A DNA stretch of 64,000 bases from Nibrella viscosa (lineage in GTDB: Bacteria > Bacteroidota > Bacteroidia > Cytophagales > Spirosomataceae), in the NCBI RefSeq assembly GCF_039541875.1, contig NZ_BAABHB010000008.1, positions 186,001-250,000 on the forward strand. Direction: 5' to 3'. Position 1 is the first letter of the stretch; the number at the start of each line of letters is the position of its first letter. The notes below the pieces were generated by a model. It saw only the letters and a program-made list of their open reading frames with translations, had not been told where the DNA came from and searched no databases. Below are positions 17,322 to 26,215 of the stretch, in pieces. Position numbers and translations under genes: made by a program.

Positions 17322-18338
17322 TTAATCAGAAATAGCTACGTCTGGCGAAGTCAACTGTTGCCAGATCGCATCTTTTAATTCAGATAATCCGTCTTGGTTA
17401 ATGGCCGAAATAAATACGGCCGCAATGGTTTCGGTTGAGAGTTGCTGCCGGATACGCTCCCGGTCCTCCCGACCGATCAGATCTAGTTTAGACACAGCAA
17501 GGAGGCGCCTTTTAGTCAGCAGCTCCGGATTGTACTGCTCCAGTTCGTGCAGCAGGGTGTGATACTCAACTAAAATATCGTCGCTGGTAGCAGGTACGAT
17601 AAACAGCAGAATGGAGTTGCGTTCAATATGCCGTAAAAAGCGCAGACCTAACCCTTTGCCCTGCGCGGCTCCTTCTATAATACCCGGTATATCAGCCATC
17701 ACAAATGATTTGTAGTCCCGGTAAGCGACTACTCCTAAGTTGGGGACCAGGGTGGTAAACGGGTAATCGGCAATTTCGGGTTTAGCGGCCGACATCACCG
17801 ACAGCAGCGTTGACTTGCCGGCATTTGGAAAGCCCACCAGACCTACATCGGCCAGCAGCTTTAGCTCCAGAATGATCCAGGCTTCCTGACCAGCCTCACC
17901 CGGTTGGGCATAATACGGCGTTTGCTTGGTCGACGATTTGAAGTGATCGTTACCTAATCCCCCGCGTCCACCGGGCAGGAGAATGAGTTCCTGGTTATCT
18001 TCAGTAATTTCGGCTAGCTGCTCATTGGTTTCGGCATGGCGGGCTATGGTGCCTAGTGGTACCTCAATAATAACATCTTTGCCCTGGGCGCCTGTCCGCC
18101 GTCCGCCTTCACCGGCTTTTCCAGGTTCGGCTTTTATATGTTTCTGGTACTTCAGGTGCAGCAAGGTCCAGAGCTGAGTATTACCCCGAAGGATAATATG
18201 CCCACCCCGGCCTCCGTCTCCGCCGTCGGGGCCACCTTTATCCACAAACTTTTCCCGCCTGAAATGCACTGAACCGGCTCCACCGGCTCCGGACCGGCAG
18301 TTTATCTTAACGTAGTCTATAAAATTGGACGAAGCCAT
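17322..18338 (-). CDS. obg: GTPase Obg/CgtA
   Basis: An Obg-fold glycine-rich N-terminal domain (GGAGSVHFRREKFVDKGGPD) is followed by a G domain with GFPNAGKSTLL (G1), DYPFTTLVPNLG (G2), DIPGIIEGA (G3) and SKLDLI (G4). Obg is a ribosome-associated GTPase needed for 50S maturation. The frame extends to 18365, but the ATG at 18338 (MASSNFIDYVKIN) matches the usual family start, and GGAGG lies 12 bases upstream of it, so I choose it (338 residues). It lies next to adk with a 52-bp gap, probably cotranscribed. Confidence 0.95.
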   Translation of the reverse strand: MASSNFIDYVKINCRSGAGGAGSVHFRREKFVDKGGPDGGDGGRGGHIILRGNTQLWTLLHLKYQKHIKAEPGKAGEGGRRTGAQGKDVIIEVPLGTIARHAETNEQLAEITEDNQELILLPGGRGGLGNDHFKSSTKQTPYYAQPGEAGQEAWIILELKLLADVGLVGFPNAGKSTLLSVMSAAKPEIADYPFTTLVPNLGVVAYRDYKSFVMADIPGIIEGAAQGKGLGLRFLRHIERNSILLFIVPATSDDILVEYHTLLHELEQYNPELLTKRRLLAVSKLDLIGREDRERIRQQLSTETIAAVFISAINQDGLSELKDAIWQQLTSPDVAISD

Positions 18339-18390
18339 AGTGTTGGTTTTCCTCCCCTCAGCCAATTACGGTGTAGGCAGCGTTCCGGAT

Positions 18391-18963
18391 TTATGCAGCG
18401 TCAATTTGCCGGCAAATGGTACTGAAAATCTGATCGATCTCACCAATGCCGTCAATGGCCACATATTTACCCTGCTGCTCATAGTAGCTGGCTACCGGAG
18501 TCGTTTTTTCATTGTATTCCCGTACTCTCCGACGAATGAGTTCTTCATTCTGGTCATCAGGTCGGCCGGATGTCTGCCCACGCAGCAACAGCCGCTTGGT
18601 GAGTTCTTCCTGATCGACTACCAAAGCAACCATTAATCGGATACTGGTATTGTGTTGACTTAGCAATTGGTCCAGGGCTTCGGCCTGACGTACGGTCCGT
18701 GGGAATCCGTCGAAAATAAAACCCGCAGCCGTCCGGTTCTCGTTTAGTTTTGCATCGATCATGCCGATCACTACCTCATCAGGCACCAGGATACCCTGAT
18801 CCATCAGGGCTTTGGCCTGCAGACCCAGCTCCGTACCGGCTGCTATCTGCGAACGAAGCAGGTCGCCGGTTGATAAATGAACTAAACTGTACTTATTAAT
18901 TAATTTTTCACTTTGTGTGCCTTTGCCGGCACCCGGTGGGCCAAATAGTACAAGATTAAGCAT
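18391..18963 (-). CDS. adk: Adenylate kinase
   Basis: Has the P-loop (LVLFGPPGAGKGTQ), the AMP-binding STGDLLR, FDGFPRTVRQAE, and the LRGQTSGRPDD lid segment without zinc cysteines. The frame extends to 18990, but the ATG at 18963 (MLNLVLFGPPG) is the conserved family start and gives 190 residues. It interconverts ATP + AMP and 2 ADP. The short lid marks the short-type enzyme typical of this phylum. Confidence 0.95.
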   Translation of the reverse strand: MLNLVLFGPPGAGKGTQSEKLINKYSLVHLSTGDLLRSQIAAGTELGLQAKALMDQGILVPDEVVIGMIDAKLNENRTAAGFIFDGFPRTVRQAEALDQLLSQHNTSIRLMVALVVDQEELTKRLLLRGQTSGRPDDQNEELIRRRVREYNEKTTPVASYYEQQGKYVAIDGIGEIDQIFSTICRQIDAA

Positions 18964-19076
18964 ACGGTATATAAAAGTAGTGTTAGTCAAACACTAAGCA
19001 GACGCAAAAATAGCATTAACCCCCAAAGTTAGCAGCTTGTTTCATATACGCTATAGGGTTTTTATTAACTGGAAAC

Positions 19077-19109
19077 AAAAAAGCGCAACCGATCCGGCTG
19101 CGCTTTTTT
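19077..19109 (-). terminator. Intrinsic terminator after the TPR gene
   Basis: Perfect 11-bp stem (AAAAAAGCGCA with TGCGCTTTTTT) with an 11-base loop. It lies 27 bp past the stop codon at 19136 and ends the transcript before the adk promoter. Confidence 0.85.
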
Positions 19110-19135
19110 ATATAAAGAATCTACGTTTGCTCTAT

Positions 19136-20869
19136 TCAGGTAGTTTTCTTGGCCGGAGCTTTCGGCTTGGCCGCCGGCGTTGCCGGTGTTTTTGGGGCTT
19201 CCAAAGCAGCTTTCACGTCTTTATCATTCGGGTCAAGCTCCAGTACTTTAGTGAAGTACTCTTTTGCTTTGGCCTCATCCTTTTTCGCCAGATTATAGCT
19301 CGCCAGGAATTTATAGGCTGTAATCAGGTTCCGCTGGTATTGCGCTTTCTTCGAAGCATCGGCGGCAATCTCATTATTTGCCAATTCAACGAATTTCTCA
19401 TAATGAGGAACCGGGGCACCGCTCGCCAGCGCTTCGGCCGGTGAGTTCATAAAGTAGGCAATTTGCCCTTTGTAAAAGTAAGCAGTAGCAAACTCAGGCG
19501 TATTTTTGATTACATTATCAAAAGCTCCGTCTGACTTCTGCAGGTAAGTCATCCGCGCCTGACGGGCAGCCGCCGTGTCGCTCTTAAGTTCATTAGACGC
19601 CCTGAAAGCTTGAAGGAAGCTGCTCAAGCCGAGATAATAGTAATCATTATTCTTCGGCTCTTTATCATTGGCAATAGTCTTCTCAAAGTAAGTGACCGCC
19701 CGGTCGTACCGCTTGTCACCGTACAACTTCTGACCAATTTCCCGATACAGGTTTTCGGTCGTATCCTGCGGAGCGGCTTTCTCCAGGAACACAATACTCA
19801 GAGAGTCACCTTCCGGAGTGCCGGTCTGCCCATAAGCGCGACCCAGGTATTTATAATCATCATAGATTACTTTCTCCGGCGCGGTGCTGATAAAGCGGTT
19901 CAGGGTCTCAATGGCCTGATCGTTCTTGCCTAAGGCCGAATACGCCCAGCCGTACATCCGGTCAATTACCGGGTTATTTACTTTGCCTTTCAGTTGGTCC
20001 AGCTTGCCGATTGCTTTCTGGTAATCCTGTGCCAGGAAGTCGAACTGAGCCGACCGGAGTATCATTTCCGGATTGGTGTTCTGACTTTTTTGCAGGTACA
20101 AATCCATGTTGTTCGCTGCCGTTTTGTACGCCCGTGAGCCGAAAAATGCCTCGGCCAGGTCCCGATAGGTGGCTGCAAATTCCGGATCACTGTCAATAGC
20201 TTTCCGGTAGAACTCCTGCGCCAGCTTGTAGTTCTTTCCCCGCAAATACACCTTACCGATCTTATAATTGGCTTCTGCGTTGTTCGGTTTAGCCAACAGC
20301 ACATCTTCATACCGGCTTACCGCATTACCGCCATCATTTTTAATCATGTAGGCATCGCCCATGATCATTTTAATGTCGGTGTTCGTATTTTTCTTATCCA
20401 GCTTGGCGGCCGCTTCCAGGAGGCTTAATGCACGGGCCGGATCATTCTTCTCAAACATCGTGTACATTTCTCCGGCACGGAGCAGTACATCCATATCTTT
20501 ACTTTTAGTAGCTTTTACGGCTTCGTCAATTTTTGCCTGTGCCGTCGCCAAATCGTTCTTAGCCAGTGCCACACCTGCCAAACCGACGTTGTTCAACTGG
20601 TTCTTAGGGTCAGCCTGTAAACCCTTTTCAAAGGCAGCTTTAGCCTGATCAGGCTGGTCGGCCTTCAGGTAATAGTAGCCCAGGTAGAACTGGTTGTCAG
20701 CCGTTGGCGAGCTGGAGGCTAACTGCTTGAATGTTTGCTCTGCCTTTGCAAAGCGCTCGGACTCAAGGTCTCTTAAAGCGGACTGAACATCCTGGGCAAA
20801 CAAAGGAGCCGTAGCAACCACACCTAGAACCAGGGCCGTCAACAGCGACTTTTTTTGAATCTTCATCAC
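19136..20869 (-). CDS. Exported tetratricopeptide-repeat protein
   Basis: A 577-residue protein with a signal peptide (ALVLGVVATAPLFAQD). It is followed by many TPR-like helical pairs over roughly residues 30-540 (for example NNVGLAGVALAKNDLATAQA, ANYKIGKVYLRGKNYKLAQE, AKEYFTKVLELDPNDKDVKA) and a Pro/Ala/Lys-rich tail. It is likely periplasmic and a protein-interaction scaffold. It follows the tonB/pstS-like operon on the same strand, but a TAnnTTTG promoter element just upstream (20928-20935) suggests its own transcription start. The specific role is unknown; a part in TonB-linked envelope function is inferred from context. Confidence 0.85.
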   Translation of the reverse strand: MMKIQKKSLLTALVLGVVATAPLFAQDVQSALRDLESERFAKAEQTFKQLASSSPTADNQFYLGYYYLKADQPDQAKAAFEKGLQADPKNQLNNVGLAGVALAKNDLATAQAKIDEAVKATKSKDMDVLLRAGEMYTMFEKNDPARALSLLEAAAKLDKKNTNTDIKMIMGDAYMIKNDGGNAVSRYEDVLLAKPNNAEANYKIGKVYLRGKNYKLAQEFYRKAIDSDPEFAATYRDLAEAFFGSRAYKTAANNMDLYLQKSQNTNPEMILRSAQFDFLAQDYQKAIGKLDQLKGKVNNPVIDRMYGWAYSALGKNDQAIETLNRFISTAPEKVIYDDYKYLGRAYGQTGTPEGDSLSIVFLEKAAPQDTTENLYREIGQKLYGDKRYDRAVTYFEKTIANDKEPKNNDYYYLGLSSFLQAFRASNELKSDTAAARQARMTYLQKSDGAFDNVIKNTPEFATAYFYKGQIAYFMNSPAEALASGAPVPHYEKFVELANNEIAADASKKAQYQRNLITAYKFLASYNLAKKDEAKAKEYFTKVLELDPNDKDVKAALEAPKTPATPAAKPKAPAKKTT

Positions 20870-20927
20870 AAAATCCAGGTTGAGAAAATGAAAAATACTT
20901 TTTTGACTGTGCTAGTAAAACAATAGA

Positions 20928-20935
20928 CAAAACTA
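20928..20935 (-). promoter_or_regulatory. Bacteroidota-type -7 element for the TPR gene
   Basis: The minus strand reads TAGTTTTG, an exact TAnnTTTG, 59 bp upstream of the start codon. A TTTG element lies 17 bp further upstream. It overlaps the tail end of the pstS-like transcript region. Confidence 0.5.
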
Positions 20936-20964
20936 AAAAATTGCACGCAAACCAAAAAACTTGG

Positions 20965-21900
20965 TTATCTATTCAGATATACTTCCCGATTATATGGTAT
21001 AGTAGGCCATAAACCTAATTTTTCAATTACCAGGGCACCGGCGTCTCTGGCAATATAATTGATCAGGCCCCCTCCCAAACCGGGGTGGGCTTCCCGGCTT
21101 ATGATGTACACGCCCCGACGAAACGGATAGTTTTCAAGTCCAAGGTCCTTCTGGAACGGCTGAAAATACTCTCCTCTGGAAGTTGGATTAGCTTTCTCTG
21201 AAACACCCATTACCCGCAGGTCTTTCGACAGCTCGGCCGACAGGGGTTCATCACCGTCGCTGATCCAGTTAACGCCGATGAAACCAATAGCAGAAGGATG
21301 AGTCCGGACATATTCTACTACCTCCCGGTTCGATTTTACCGTAAAAATCCGGATGTTACTAACATCGGTTACGTTAAACCGCTTCAGCATGTAGTTCAGG
21401 TTGCTGGAGTTGTTGTTATCAAATACCAGCGTGACAGGTCCGCTTTGCCGGCTACCGGCCATTTGCTGCCACTGGGTAATGCGGCCGGTAAATAGCCCCT
21501 GAACTTCGGGCAGGGTAATCAGGCTGTCGCCGTTGGCTTTGCTCACAATCAGCGCTACGCCATCGGTGGCAATCCGCTCGGTTTTTCCTTCTATTTTTCG
21601 CTGGTCAAGAGCTATCCGCTCTGACTGCGTAAGTTCCCGGGCCGTAAACACCACTCGGGCACTATCACGTAGCATGGTAGCGATAGCCTCCTGTTCGGGT
21701 TTATAAATAACATTAAAATGGGCGTCGGGGTAAATACCCATGTACGCCGACGTTAGCTGCTCGACCAGGGGTTTAAAGGATTCATCGGCGGCAATGGTAA
21801 TGGTACCCCGCGCCGGTGTGTCTAGGTTTTGCTTGCCGGTGCAGCCGACAAACCAAACCATCAGCAGGACTGCTAGCCGGAATTTACAAATGTCACTCAC
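20965..21900 (-). CDS. PstS-like substrate-binding lipoprotein
   Basis: A periplasmic phosphate-binding-protein-like fold (GTITIAADESFKPLVEQLTS, IYKPEQEAIATMLRDSARVV, IGFIGVNWISDG, GVYIISREAHPGLGGGLINY). I start it at the GTG at 21900, which overlaps the end of the upstream gene by 8 bp (GTGAGTGA). From there the N-terminus is a lipoprotein signal ending at LLMVWFVGC (311 residues). The open frame extends upstream to 22002 but would run through the neighbouring gene. No pst transporter genes are nearby. Position right behind exbB-exbD-exbD-tonB suggests a role tied to TonB energy transduction or sensing rather than classical phosphate import. Confidence 0.75.
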   Translation of the reverse strand: MSDICKFRLAVLLMVWFVGCTGKQNLDTPARGTITIAADESFKPLVEQLTSAYMGIYPDAHFNVIYKPEQEAIATMLRDSARVVFTARELTQSERIALDQRKIEGKTERIATDGVALIVSKANGDSLITLPEVQGLFTGRITQWQQMAGSRQSGPVTLVFDNNNSSNLNYMLKRFNVTDVSNIRIFTVKSNREVVEYVRTHPSAIGFIGVNWISDGDEPLSAELSKDLRVMGVSEKANPTSRGEYFQPFQKDLGLENYPFRRGVYIISREAHPGLGGGLINYIARDAGALVIEKLGLWPTIPYNREVYLNR

Positions 21901-22111
21901 CGTCTCGATAGCGTTGATAAGCCCGAAAGCCCCGGAAAAGTCCGTAGATGATAAGCAATACTGCCAGAATATACCGGAATACACCGGTAGGCAGGAACCC
22001 AAAAGACTGAGAGGAGGCTATCAGTCCGATGCCTCCTCCCATATATGCCATTGCCATCAATACTGAAAGATACAGATTCAGGCGGTCTGACATCCCGTTT
22101 CTATGTCTCAT
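21893..22111 (-). CDS. Small membrane protein in the tonB operon
   Basis: A 72-residue protein with two predicted membrane helices (LYLSVLMAMAYMGGGIGLI and FRYILAVLLIIYGLFRGF) and a basic C-terminus (RAYQRYRDGE). It starts 1 bp after the tonB stop and its stop overlaps the pstS-like GTG start, so it is translationally coupled to both. I do not recognise a named family. It could be an accessory subunit of the ExbB/ExbD/TonB complex; this rests on gene order only. Confidence 0.75.
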   Translation of the reverse strand: MRHRNGMSDRLNLYLSVLMAMAYMGGGIGLIASSQSFGFLPTGVFRYILAVLLIIYGLFRGFRAYQRYRDGE

Positions 22112-22112
22112 G

Positions 22113-22943
22113 CTACTCCAACTGGAAGCTGATCGGCAGGTTAAACTTAACCCGTACGGCCCGGCCCGACTGCTTACCAGGCTTCCACTTCGGCATTGAT
22201 TTTACAACCCGTACGGCTTCTTCGTCCGTACCAAAGCCAAGCCCTTTCAGCACCTGAACATCCTGGATACTACCGTCGGTGTTCACAACGAAGCTCACGA
22301 ACACTTTGCCGGAGACGTTGGCCCGCTGCGCAGCGGCCGGGTAACGAATGTTTTTACCCAACCATTGGGCTAAAGCACTCATACCGCCGGGGAAATCCGG
22401 GTTCTGCTCTACCACCGTAAAAATTTCCTCTTCCTTAGGAGGGGCTACTTCTACGGCAGCTTCTACCTTGGTCGGACCGGTGGCGGCTTCAGGAGCCACA
22501 ATCACTTCTTCGGCATTGGGGTCACCTTCCTGGGTTTTTTCGGCGGCTACGGCCTCCTTCAGTTCCTCAACGGTAGGCGGGGGTGATTCTTCCGGTACTT
22601 CCTGATCGGGTTTAACCTCCGGAGGAAGGAACTTCACCGTGTTCACCTTAGGCACCTCAATCGGCGGTGGCGGTGGCGGTGGTGGTTCATTCGGGTCAAT
22701 CGGCGGTGGCGGCAGCTTCATCAAATCTACCTCTACCATGGCCTGGTCGTCTTCATTACTAGACGCCAGCATATTGATAAGGGTAGGAGAGACCATCGCC
22801 AGCAGGAAGGCTGTCGACCCAATCAGCAGAGACCGGTAAATGGTCTTCGGATAGGTCTTCCGCAAAGAGTACGCACCATATGCCTGATTTCTGTTGGCAA
22901 ACACTATATCATCCAGTGTTGCGTTCGAGGGTGTTTCTGCCAT
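22113..22943 (-). CDS. tonB: Energy transducer TonB
   Basis: A 276-residue protein. It has an N-terminal cytoplasmic start and one membrane helix (about residues 35-58), then a periplasmic proline/glutamate-rich spacer with runs of prolines (PPPPPPPIEVPK) and a C-terminal TonB domain (FPGGMSALAQWLGKNIRYPA, GKVFVSFVVNTDGSIQDVQV, MPKWKPGKQSGRAVRVKFN). It couples the proton motive force to TonB-dependent outer-membrane receptors such as the SusC-like protein in this window. It is in an operon with exbB and two exbD genes. Confidence 0.93.
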   Translation of the reverse strand: MAETPSNATLDDIVFANRNQAYGAYSLRKTYPKTIYRSLLIGSTAFLLAMVSPTLINMLASSNEDDQAMVEVDLMKLPPPPIDPNEPPPPPPPPIEVPKVNTVKFLPPEVKPDQEVPEESPPPTVEELKEAVAAEKTQEGDPNAEEVIVAPEAATGPTKVEAAVEVAPPKEEEIFTVVEQNPDFPGGMSALAQWLGKNIRYPAAAQRANVSGKVFVSFVVNTDGSIQDVQVLKGLGFGTDEEAVRVVKSMPKWKPGKQSGRAVRVKFNLPISFQLE

Positions 22944-22948
22944 GGTGT

Positions 22949-23485
22949 TTACAGCTCTAGGTTCACTTTATCTTTCAGAAGTTTCTTTTCATCCGGCATC
23001 AACTCGTCTACCAACGCGTAGCGCTTGGTTTTTGTGATAGCCATCTCATCGAGCGCATCTACGGTATTGCGGTACGTAGCTTCTTTGGTCGGCTTGATAA
23101 CTACCACAAACTTATCTCCGGGTACCTTGCGGGCATTATCCTGGATCGCTTTGCGCAGCTCATAACCATACCCTACAGTAACTACTTCCGGATCTTCAGT
23201 AGCAGCTTTGCCAAAAATGTAATGGATCTTGTCATTTTTACCCAAAAAAATGGTCATTACATTCGAAGCTTTAATCGGCTCAGTTTCTAATTCTTTTGTT
23301 TTATCCGGCACATTAAGCGTCATGGAAGACGGCTTGCTTAAGGTGGTAGCAAGAATAAAGAATGTGATCAGCAGGAAGCCCAGGTCTACCATAGGCGTCA
23401 TATCGACGCGGGTAGATGCCTTTTTACTTCGTACGTGTCCACCACCTTTCTTACCACCACCACCACCGGTGTCTATTTCTGCCAT
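22949..23485 (-). CDS. exbD: ExbD/TolR-family biopolymer transporter (second copy)
   Basis: A 178-residue protein with a Gly/Lys-rich cytoplasmic N-terminus (GGGGGKKGGGHVRSKK), one membrane helix with the conserved proton-path Asp (RVDMTPMVDLGFLLITFFIL), and a periplasmic domain. It is one of two exbD genes in tandem. It lies 5 bp upstream of tonB. Two different ExbD proteins may form a heterodimer in the motor; that is inference. Confidence 0.92.
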   Translation of the reverse strand: MAEIDTGGGGGKKGGGHVRSKKASTRVDMTPMVDLGFLLITFFILATTLSKPSSMTLNVPDKTKELETEPIKASNVMTIFLGKNDKIHYIFGKAATEDPEVVTVGYGYELRKAIQDNARKVPGDKFVVVIKPTKEATYRNTVDALDEMAITKTKRYALVDELMPDEKKLLKDKVNLEL

Positions 23486-23545
23486 CGTTTTTTAAACTTT
23501 TGGGCGGTGATGAAAATTTTAAATCGGCACGCTTGGGTCAGCCTA

Positions 23546-24172
23546 TCAGTCGTTCGTCCAGCCGGCCGGAGGAGCCTCCGTACCGGTAATCAGGTTAAAC
23601 TTGTTGATATTCTGCGCCTGTAAGGTTGACAATACATTCTTGAAGTTCGGAAACTTGGAATAGCTGTCCCCTTTTACCGCAATACGCAACTGAGGATTAG
23701 CCTTACGCGCATTGAATACCCAGTCCTTCAGCTCGTTTTCGTTGGCCGCCCCGGTAGAATCAACCGGAATACCCGGCTGCTTCACTTTCATACGTTGCTC
23801 ATTATCGAGCGACAGGAACGACTTAAGCTGAGCAATAGGTACTCCAAAGCTCGCCATCAGCGCAAATGCCTTTTTTTCTTTATCATTGAATGAAAGACCT
23901 TTGGCTGCGGCAATGTTGTCCAGCATAGCAATGCGGTTATTCTGGTTATCGATTCCGAAGTAGACCTTACCTTCTTTATCAAGCGCAATGGTCATGATGT
24001 CTTTATCCGGAACTTTAATTCCTGATATTGACGTCGGCGGATCGACTGCAGCCGCTTCCTGCGACCGGAACTGAGCCGTCAGGATAAAGAAAGTCAGCAG
24101 CAGGAACGCCACATCGCACATGGCTGTCATGTCCATTGCTGGTACTTTCCGTTTCGGTTTTATAATAGGCAT
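23546..24172 (-). CDS. exbD: ExbD/TolR-family biopolymer transporter (first copy)
   Basis: A 208-residue protein with the ExbD signature helix (PAMDMTAMCDVAFLLLTFFI) carrying the conserved Asp. The periplasmic domain is longer than in the second copy, with an insertion around residues 85-130. It lies between exbB and the second exbD with gaps of 46 and 60 bp. Confidence 0.92.
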   Translation of the reverse strand: MPIIKPKRKVPAMDMTAMCDVAFLLLTFFILTAQFRSQEAAAVDPPTSISGIKVPDKDIMTIALDKEGKVYFGIDNQNNRIAMLDNIAAAKGLSFNDKEKKAFALMASFGVPIAQLKSFLSLDNEQRMKVKQPGIPVDSTGAANENELKDWVFNARKANPQLRIAVKGDSYSKFPNFKNVLSTLQAQNINKFNLITGTEAPPAGWTND

Positions 24173-24218
24173 GTCTTACTGCTTTTTTAAATTACACAAA
24201 CACAGAACCGGTTCACTA

Positions 24219-25055
24219 TTAATAGTGAGCAGAGAAGTTCTGCTGAATGCTCAGACCGATTTCGTCGATATTATACGTCAATTCGTCAATACGGCTGGTA
24301 AAGAAGCTATACATAATCGTCGCAATAGCGGCAGTACCGATTCCCAGAGCCGTGTTTACAAGGGCCTCAGAGATACCCGTTGACAGAGCGGCCGTATCCG
24401 GCTGACCCGTAGCACCCATGGCGCTAAACGCCCGGATCATACCCAATACCGTACCGAGCAGGGCAACCAGGGTAGATACTGACGCCAGCGTAGCGATGAT
24501 TGTCAGGTTCTTCTCCAGCATCGGCAGTTCCAAAGAGGTAGCTTCTTCCACTTCTTTTTGCAGCGCTACCAATTTCTGCTCTTTGTTCAGTTCAGGGTCA
24601 TTAGCCAGTTGCTGATACTTCAGCAGTGCCGTTTTTACCACGTTACCAACAGAGCCTTTCTGACGATCACACTCTTTGATAGCCGCTTCAATCTCGTTGC
24701 GATCCAGAAAAGCTTTGATCTTGCGAACAAAATCATCAATGGAACCTGAGCCTTTAGCCCGGTTGATAGTGATGAAACGCTCGATCGAGAACACCAAAAC
24801 GATCAGGAAACACGTAAACAGCAGAGGTACAATGGGTCCTCCTTTGTAAACAATACCAAAGTAGTCGCCAGCTAAGGGTTGTTTCTCATTATCACCATCC
24901 TGGAAGTGGCTGCCGTCACCAAACACAAACATGTAGGTCAAAATAGCAATCACAAACAAAACAGGAATAACAAACGCGGGATTCAGGCCACCGGATTTTT
25001 TCGGCTTTGCCGGTGCTGACTTAGCTGGTGCTGGAGTTGGAGCTTGTGTTTTCAT
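24219..25055 (-). CDS. exbB: ExbB/TolQ/MotA-family proton channel protein
   Basis: A 278-residue protein. It has an Ala/Pro/Lys-rich start, a first helix (PAFVIPVLFVIAILTYMFVF), a second (GPIVPLLFTCFLIVLVFSIE), a cytoplasmic helical domain, and a final helical pair with the family motif (STLVALLGTVLGMIRAF, then ISEALVNTALGIGTAAIAT). It forms the pentameric proton channel that energises TonB. It is the first gene of the operon; a -7-type element lies about 120 bp upstream. Confidence 0.94.
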   Translation of the reverse strand: MKTQAPTPAPAKSAPAKPKKSGGLNPAFVIPVLFVIAILTYMFVFGDGSHFQDGDNEKQPLAGDYFGIVYKGGPIVPLLFTCFLIVLVFSIERFITINRAKGSGSIDDFVRKIKAFLDRNEIEAAIKECDRQKGSVGNVVKTALLKYQQLANDPELNKEQKLVALQKEVEEATSLELPMLEKNLTIIATLASVSTLVALLGTVLGMIRAFSAMGATGQPDTAALSTGISEALVNTALGIGTAAIATIMYSFFTSRIDELTYNIDEIGLSIQQNFSAHY

Positions 25056-25170
25056 TGAACTTACTGTAGGGTTAAATTGAAACTAAGGTTTTGACGTTAA
25101 AAAAGTGAAAATTTTAGTTTGATTGCGTTTCCTGAAATTAAATTTTGGAAAGTTGCCATCGAATCTACTA

Positions 25171-25178
25171 CAAAAGTA
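25171..25178 (-). promoter_or_regulatory. Bacteroidota-type -7 element for exbB
   Basis: The minus strand reads TACTTTTG, an exact TAnnTTTG, 115 bp upstream of the exbB start. No convincing -33 TTTG was found at the usual spacing, so this is tentative. Confidence 0.4.
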
Positions 25179-25702
25179 TGCTTTTTCTACCTAATATGCC
25201 GCAAGTGTCTTTAGCAAATTTTTTGGCCGATTGTCAATTCCTTAATATTTAGTTGTACAAAACCCGCAGTGTGAATCAATTGAACCAATTTTTTAATCTG
25301 TTGGCAACCAGACTACTGCCTGGGTGTCGTGGTGTAACATAGTGGTGACACCGCAAAGTTTTGGGCGGAGAACGCGTCATAAAAGACTTTGTTTAAATTT
25401 TTATTAAAGGTGTTCCAACTACCAGTCTTATCGGTTAGATGCCGGTCGGCTGCCTTTTCCACAACGGTTCTGAAAAAATTTCCGGTTGGGTACAGGTAGT
25501 ACCTCTCTCAGGGTGATAGCTATATAATCAGTGTAGTGTAGAAGGACTGTGTAAAATAATCTACACTGTGGAAATGCGGTGTGGAAGTGTTTGCTCAGTT
25601 TGTTGATGAGGTGAGCACCCGAAAAATGCCTGGCGGCAACAGCAGTCTTGAAGCAGACGAAAGGGATAGGTGCGTACGGCAGACAGGCTAACTAAACCCC
25701 CT

Positions 25703-25733
25703 AAAAAGAAAAAAAGCCGGACAAGATGCCGAC
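25703..25733 (-). terminator. Probable terminator of the hipA-like/DUF3037 operon
   Basis: The minus strand has a short GC-rich stem (GTCGG with CCGGC-type pairing) followed by TTTTTTTCTTTTT. It lies about 100 bp past the stop codon at 25832. The stem is only about five pairs, but the T-run is long. Confidence 0.5.
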
Positions 25734-25831
25734 CATTTCTGTACCCACCGTAACTTGTACTTAAACTTAAGTTATATATTCTGGATCAATAAGTGTGCCA
25801 ACTTGCTGCGACACCCCAATTTTTTGTTGAG

Positions 25832-26215
25832 TTACCGGACCAGCTGAGCATACAACCGGCCTAATGTCTCAGCAGCATCAGTGCATAAACCAGGATGTAC
25901 TGGTGAGGTCTGCACGACGGTGCTGCGGATAGCCGTCAGCCACCGGAAGCGCTCCGCCAGCGATAACCGGCCAATAGTACCGCCTTCGGACCAGCCGGCG
26001 CATATTCGTTTAAAGGCCTCTAAACGATCCTCCAGTTCCGCCCGGTCCAGGTCAACGGAAAAGGCTCGCAATCGGTCTTCCTTTATTTCATAGATAGTTT
26101 TCAGAAACCCCTGTGCCGGACAATAGAGGATAACGCCAACATTAATAAATTCTTCGCGTTCGACACGTGGCACCACGCGGATTACGGCGTATTCAAACAA
26201 GTGCTTCTCGGGCAT
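25832..26215 (-). CDS. DUF3037-family protein
   Basis: A 127-residue protein with the DUF3037 pattern (FEYAVIRVVPRVEREEFINV, GVILYCPAQGFL). The start is set at the ATG at 26215 (MPEKHLFEYA); the longer frame reaches 26251 but is less likely. It overlaps the end of the HipA-like kinase gene by 23 bp and must be translationally coupled to it. The function of DUF3037 is unknown. The fixed pairing with a HipA-like kinase hints at an antitoxin or partner role. Confidence 0.78.
   Translation of the reverse strand: MPEKHLFEYAVIRVVPRVEREEFINVGVILYCPAQGFLKTIYEIKEDRLRAFSVDLDRAELEDRLEAFKRICAGWSEGGTIGRLSLAERFRWLTAIRSTVVQTSPVHPGLCTDAAETLGRLYAQLVR

Larger units (their letters stand above)
25056..25831. 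other. Long gene-free stretch upstream of exbB
   Basis: No frame with coding character was found on either strand. It is more AT-rich than its surroundings. It holds a -7-like element for exbB (25171-25178), an 8-bp inverted repeat CAGTGTAG/CTACACTG (25529-25536 and 25561-25568), a hairpin-forming GTGTC/GACAC pair near 25325-25353, and the terminator of the DUF3037 gene at its far end. I could not match it to a known structured RNA. Confidence 0.6.

Noticed and set aside
21901..22002. N-terminal extension of the PstS-like gene
   Set aside because: It would read through the small membrane gene. The GTG at 21900 gives a proper lipoprotein signal.
25300..25710. Known housekeeping RNA (RNase P, tmRNA, SRP or 6S RNA)
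   Set aside because: None of the conserved sequence cores of these RNAs could be found on either strand; only simple inverted repeats are visible.
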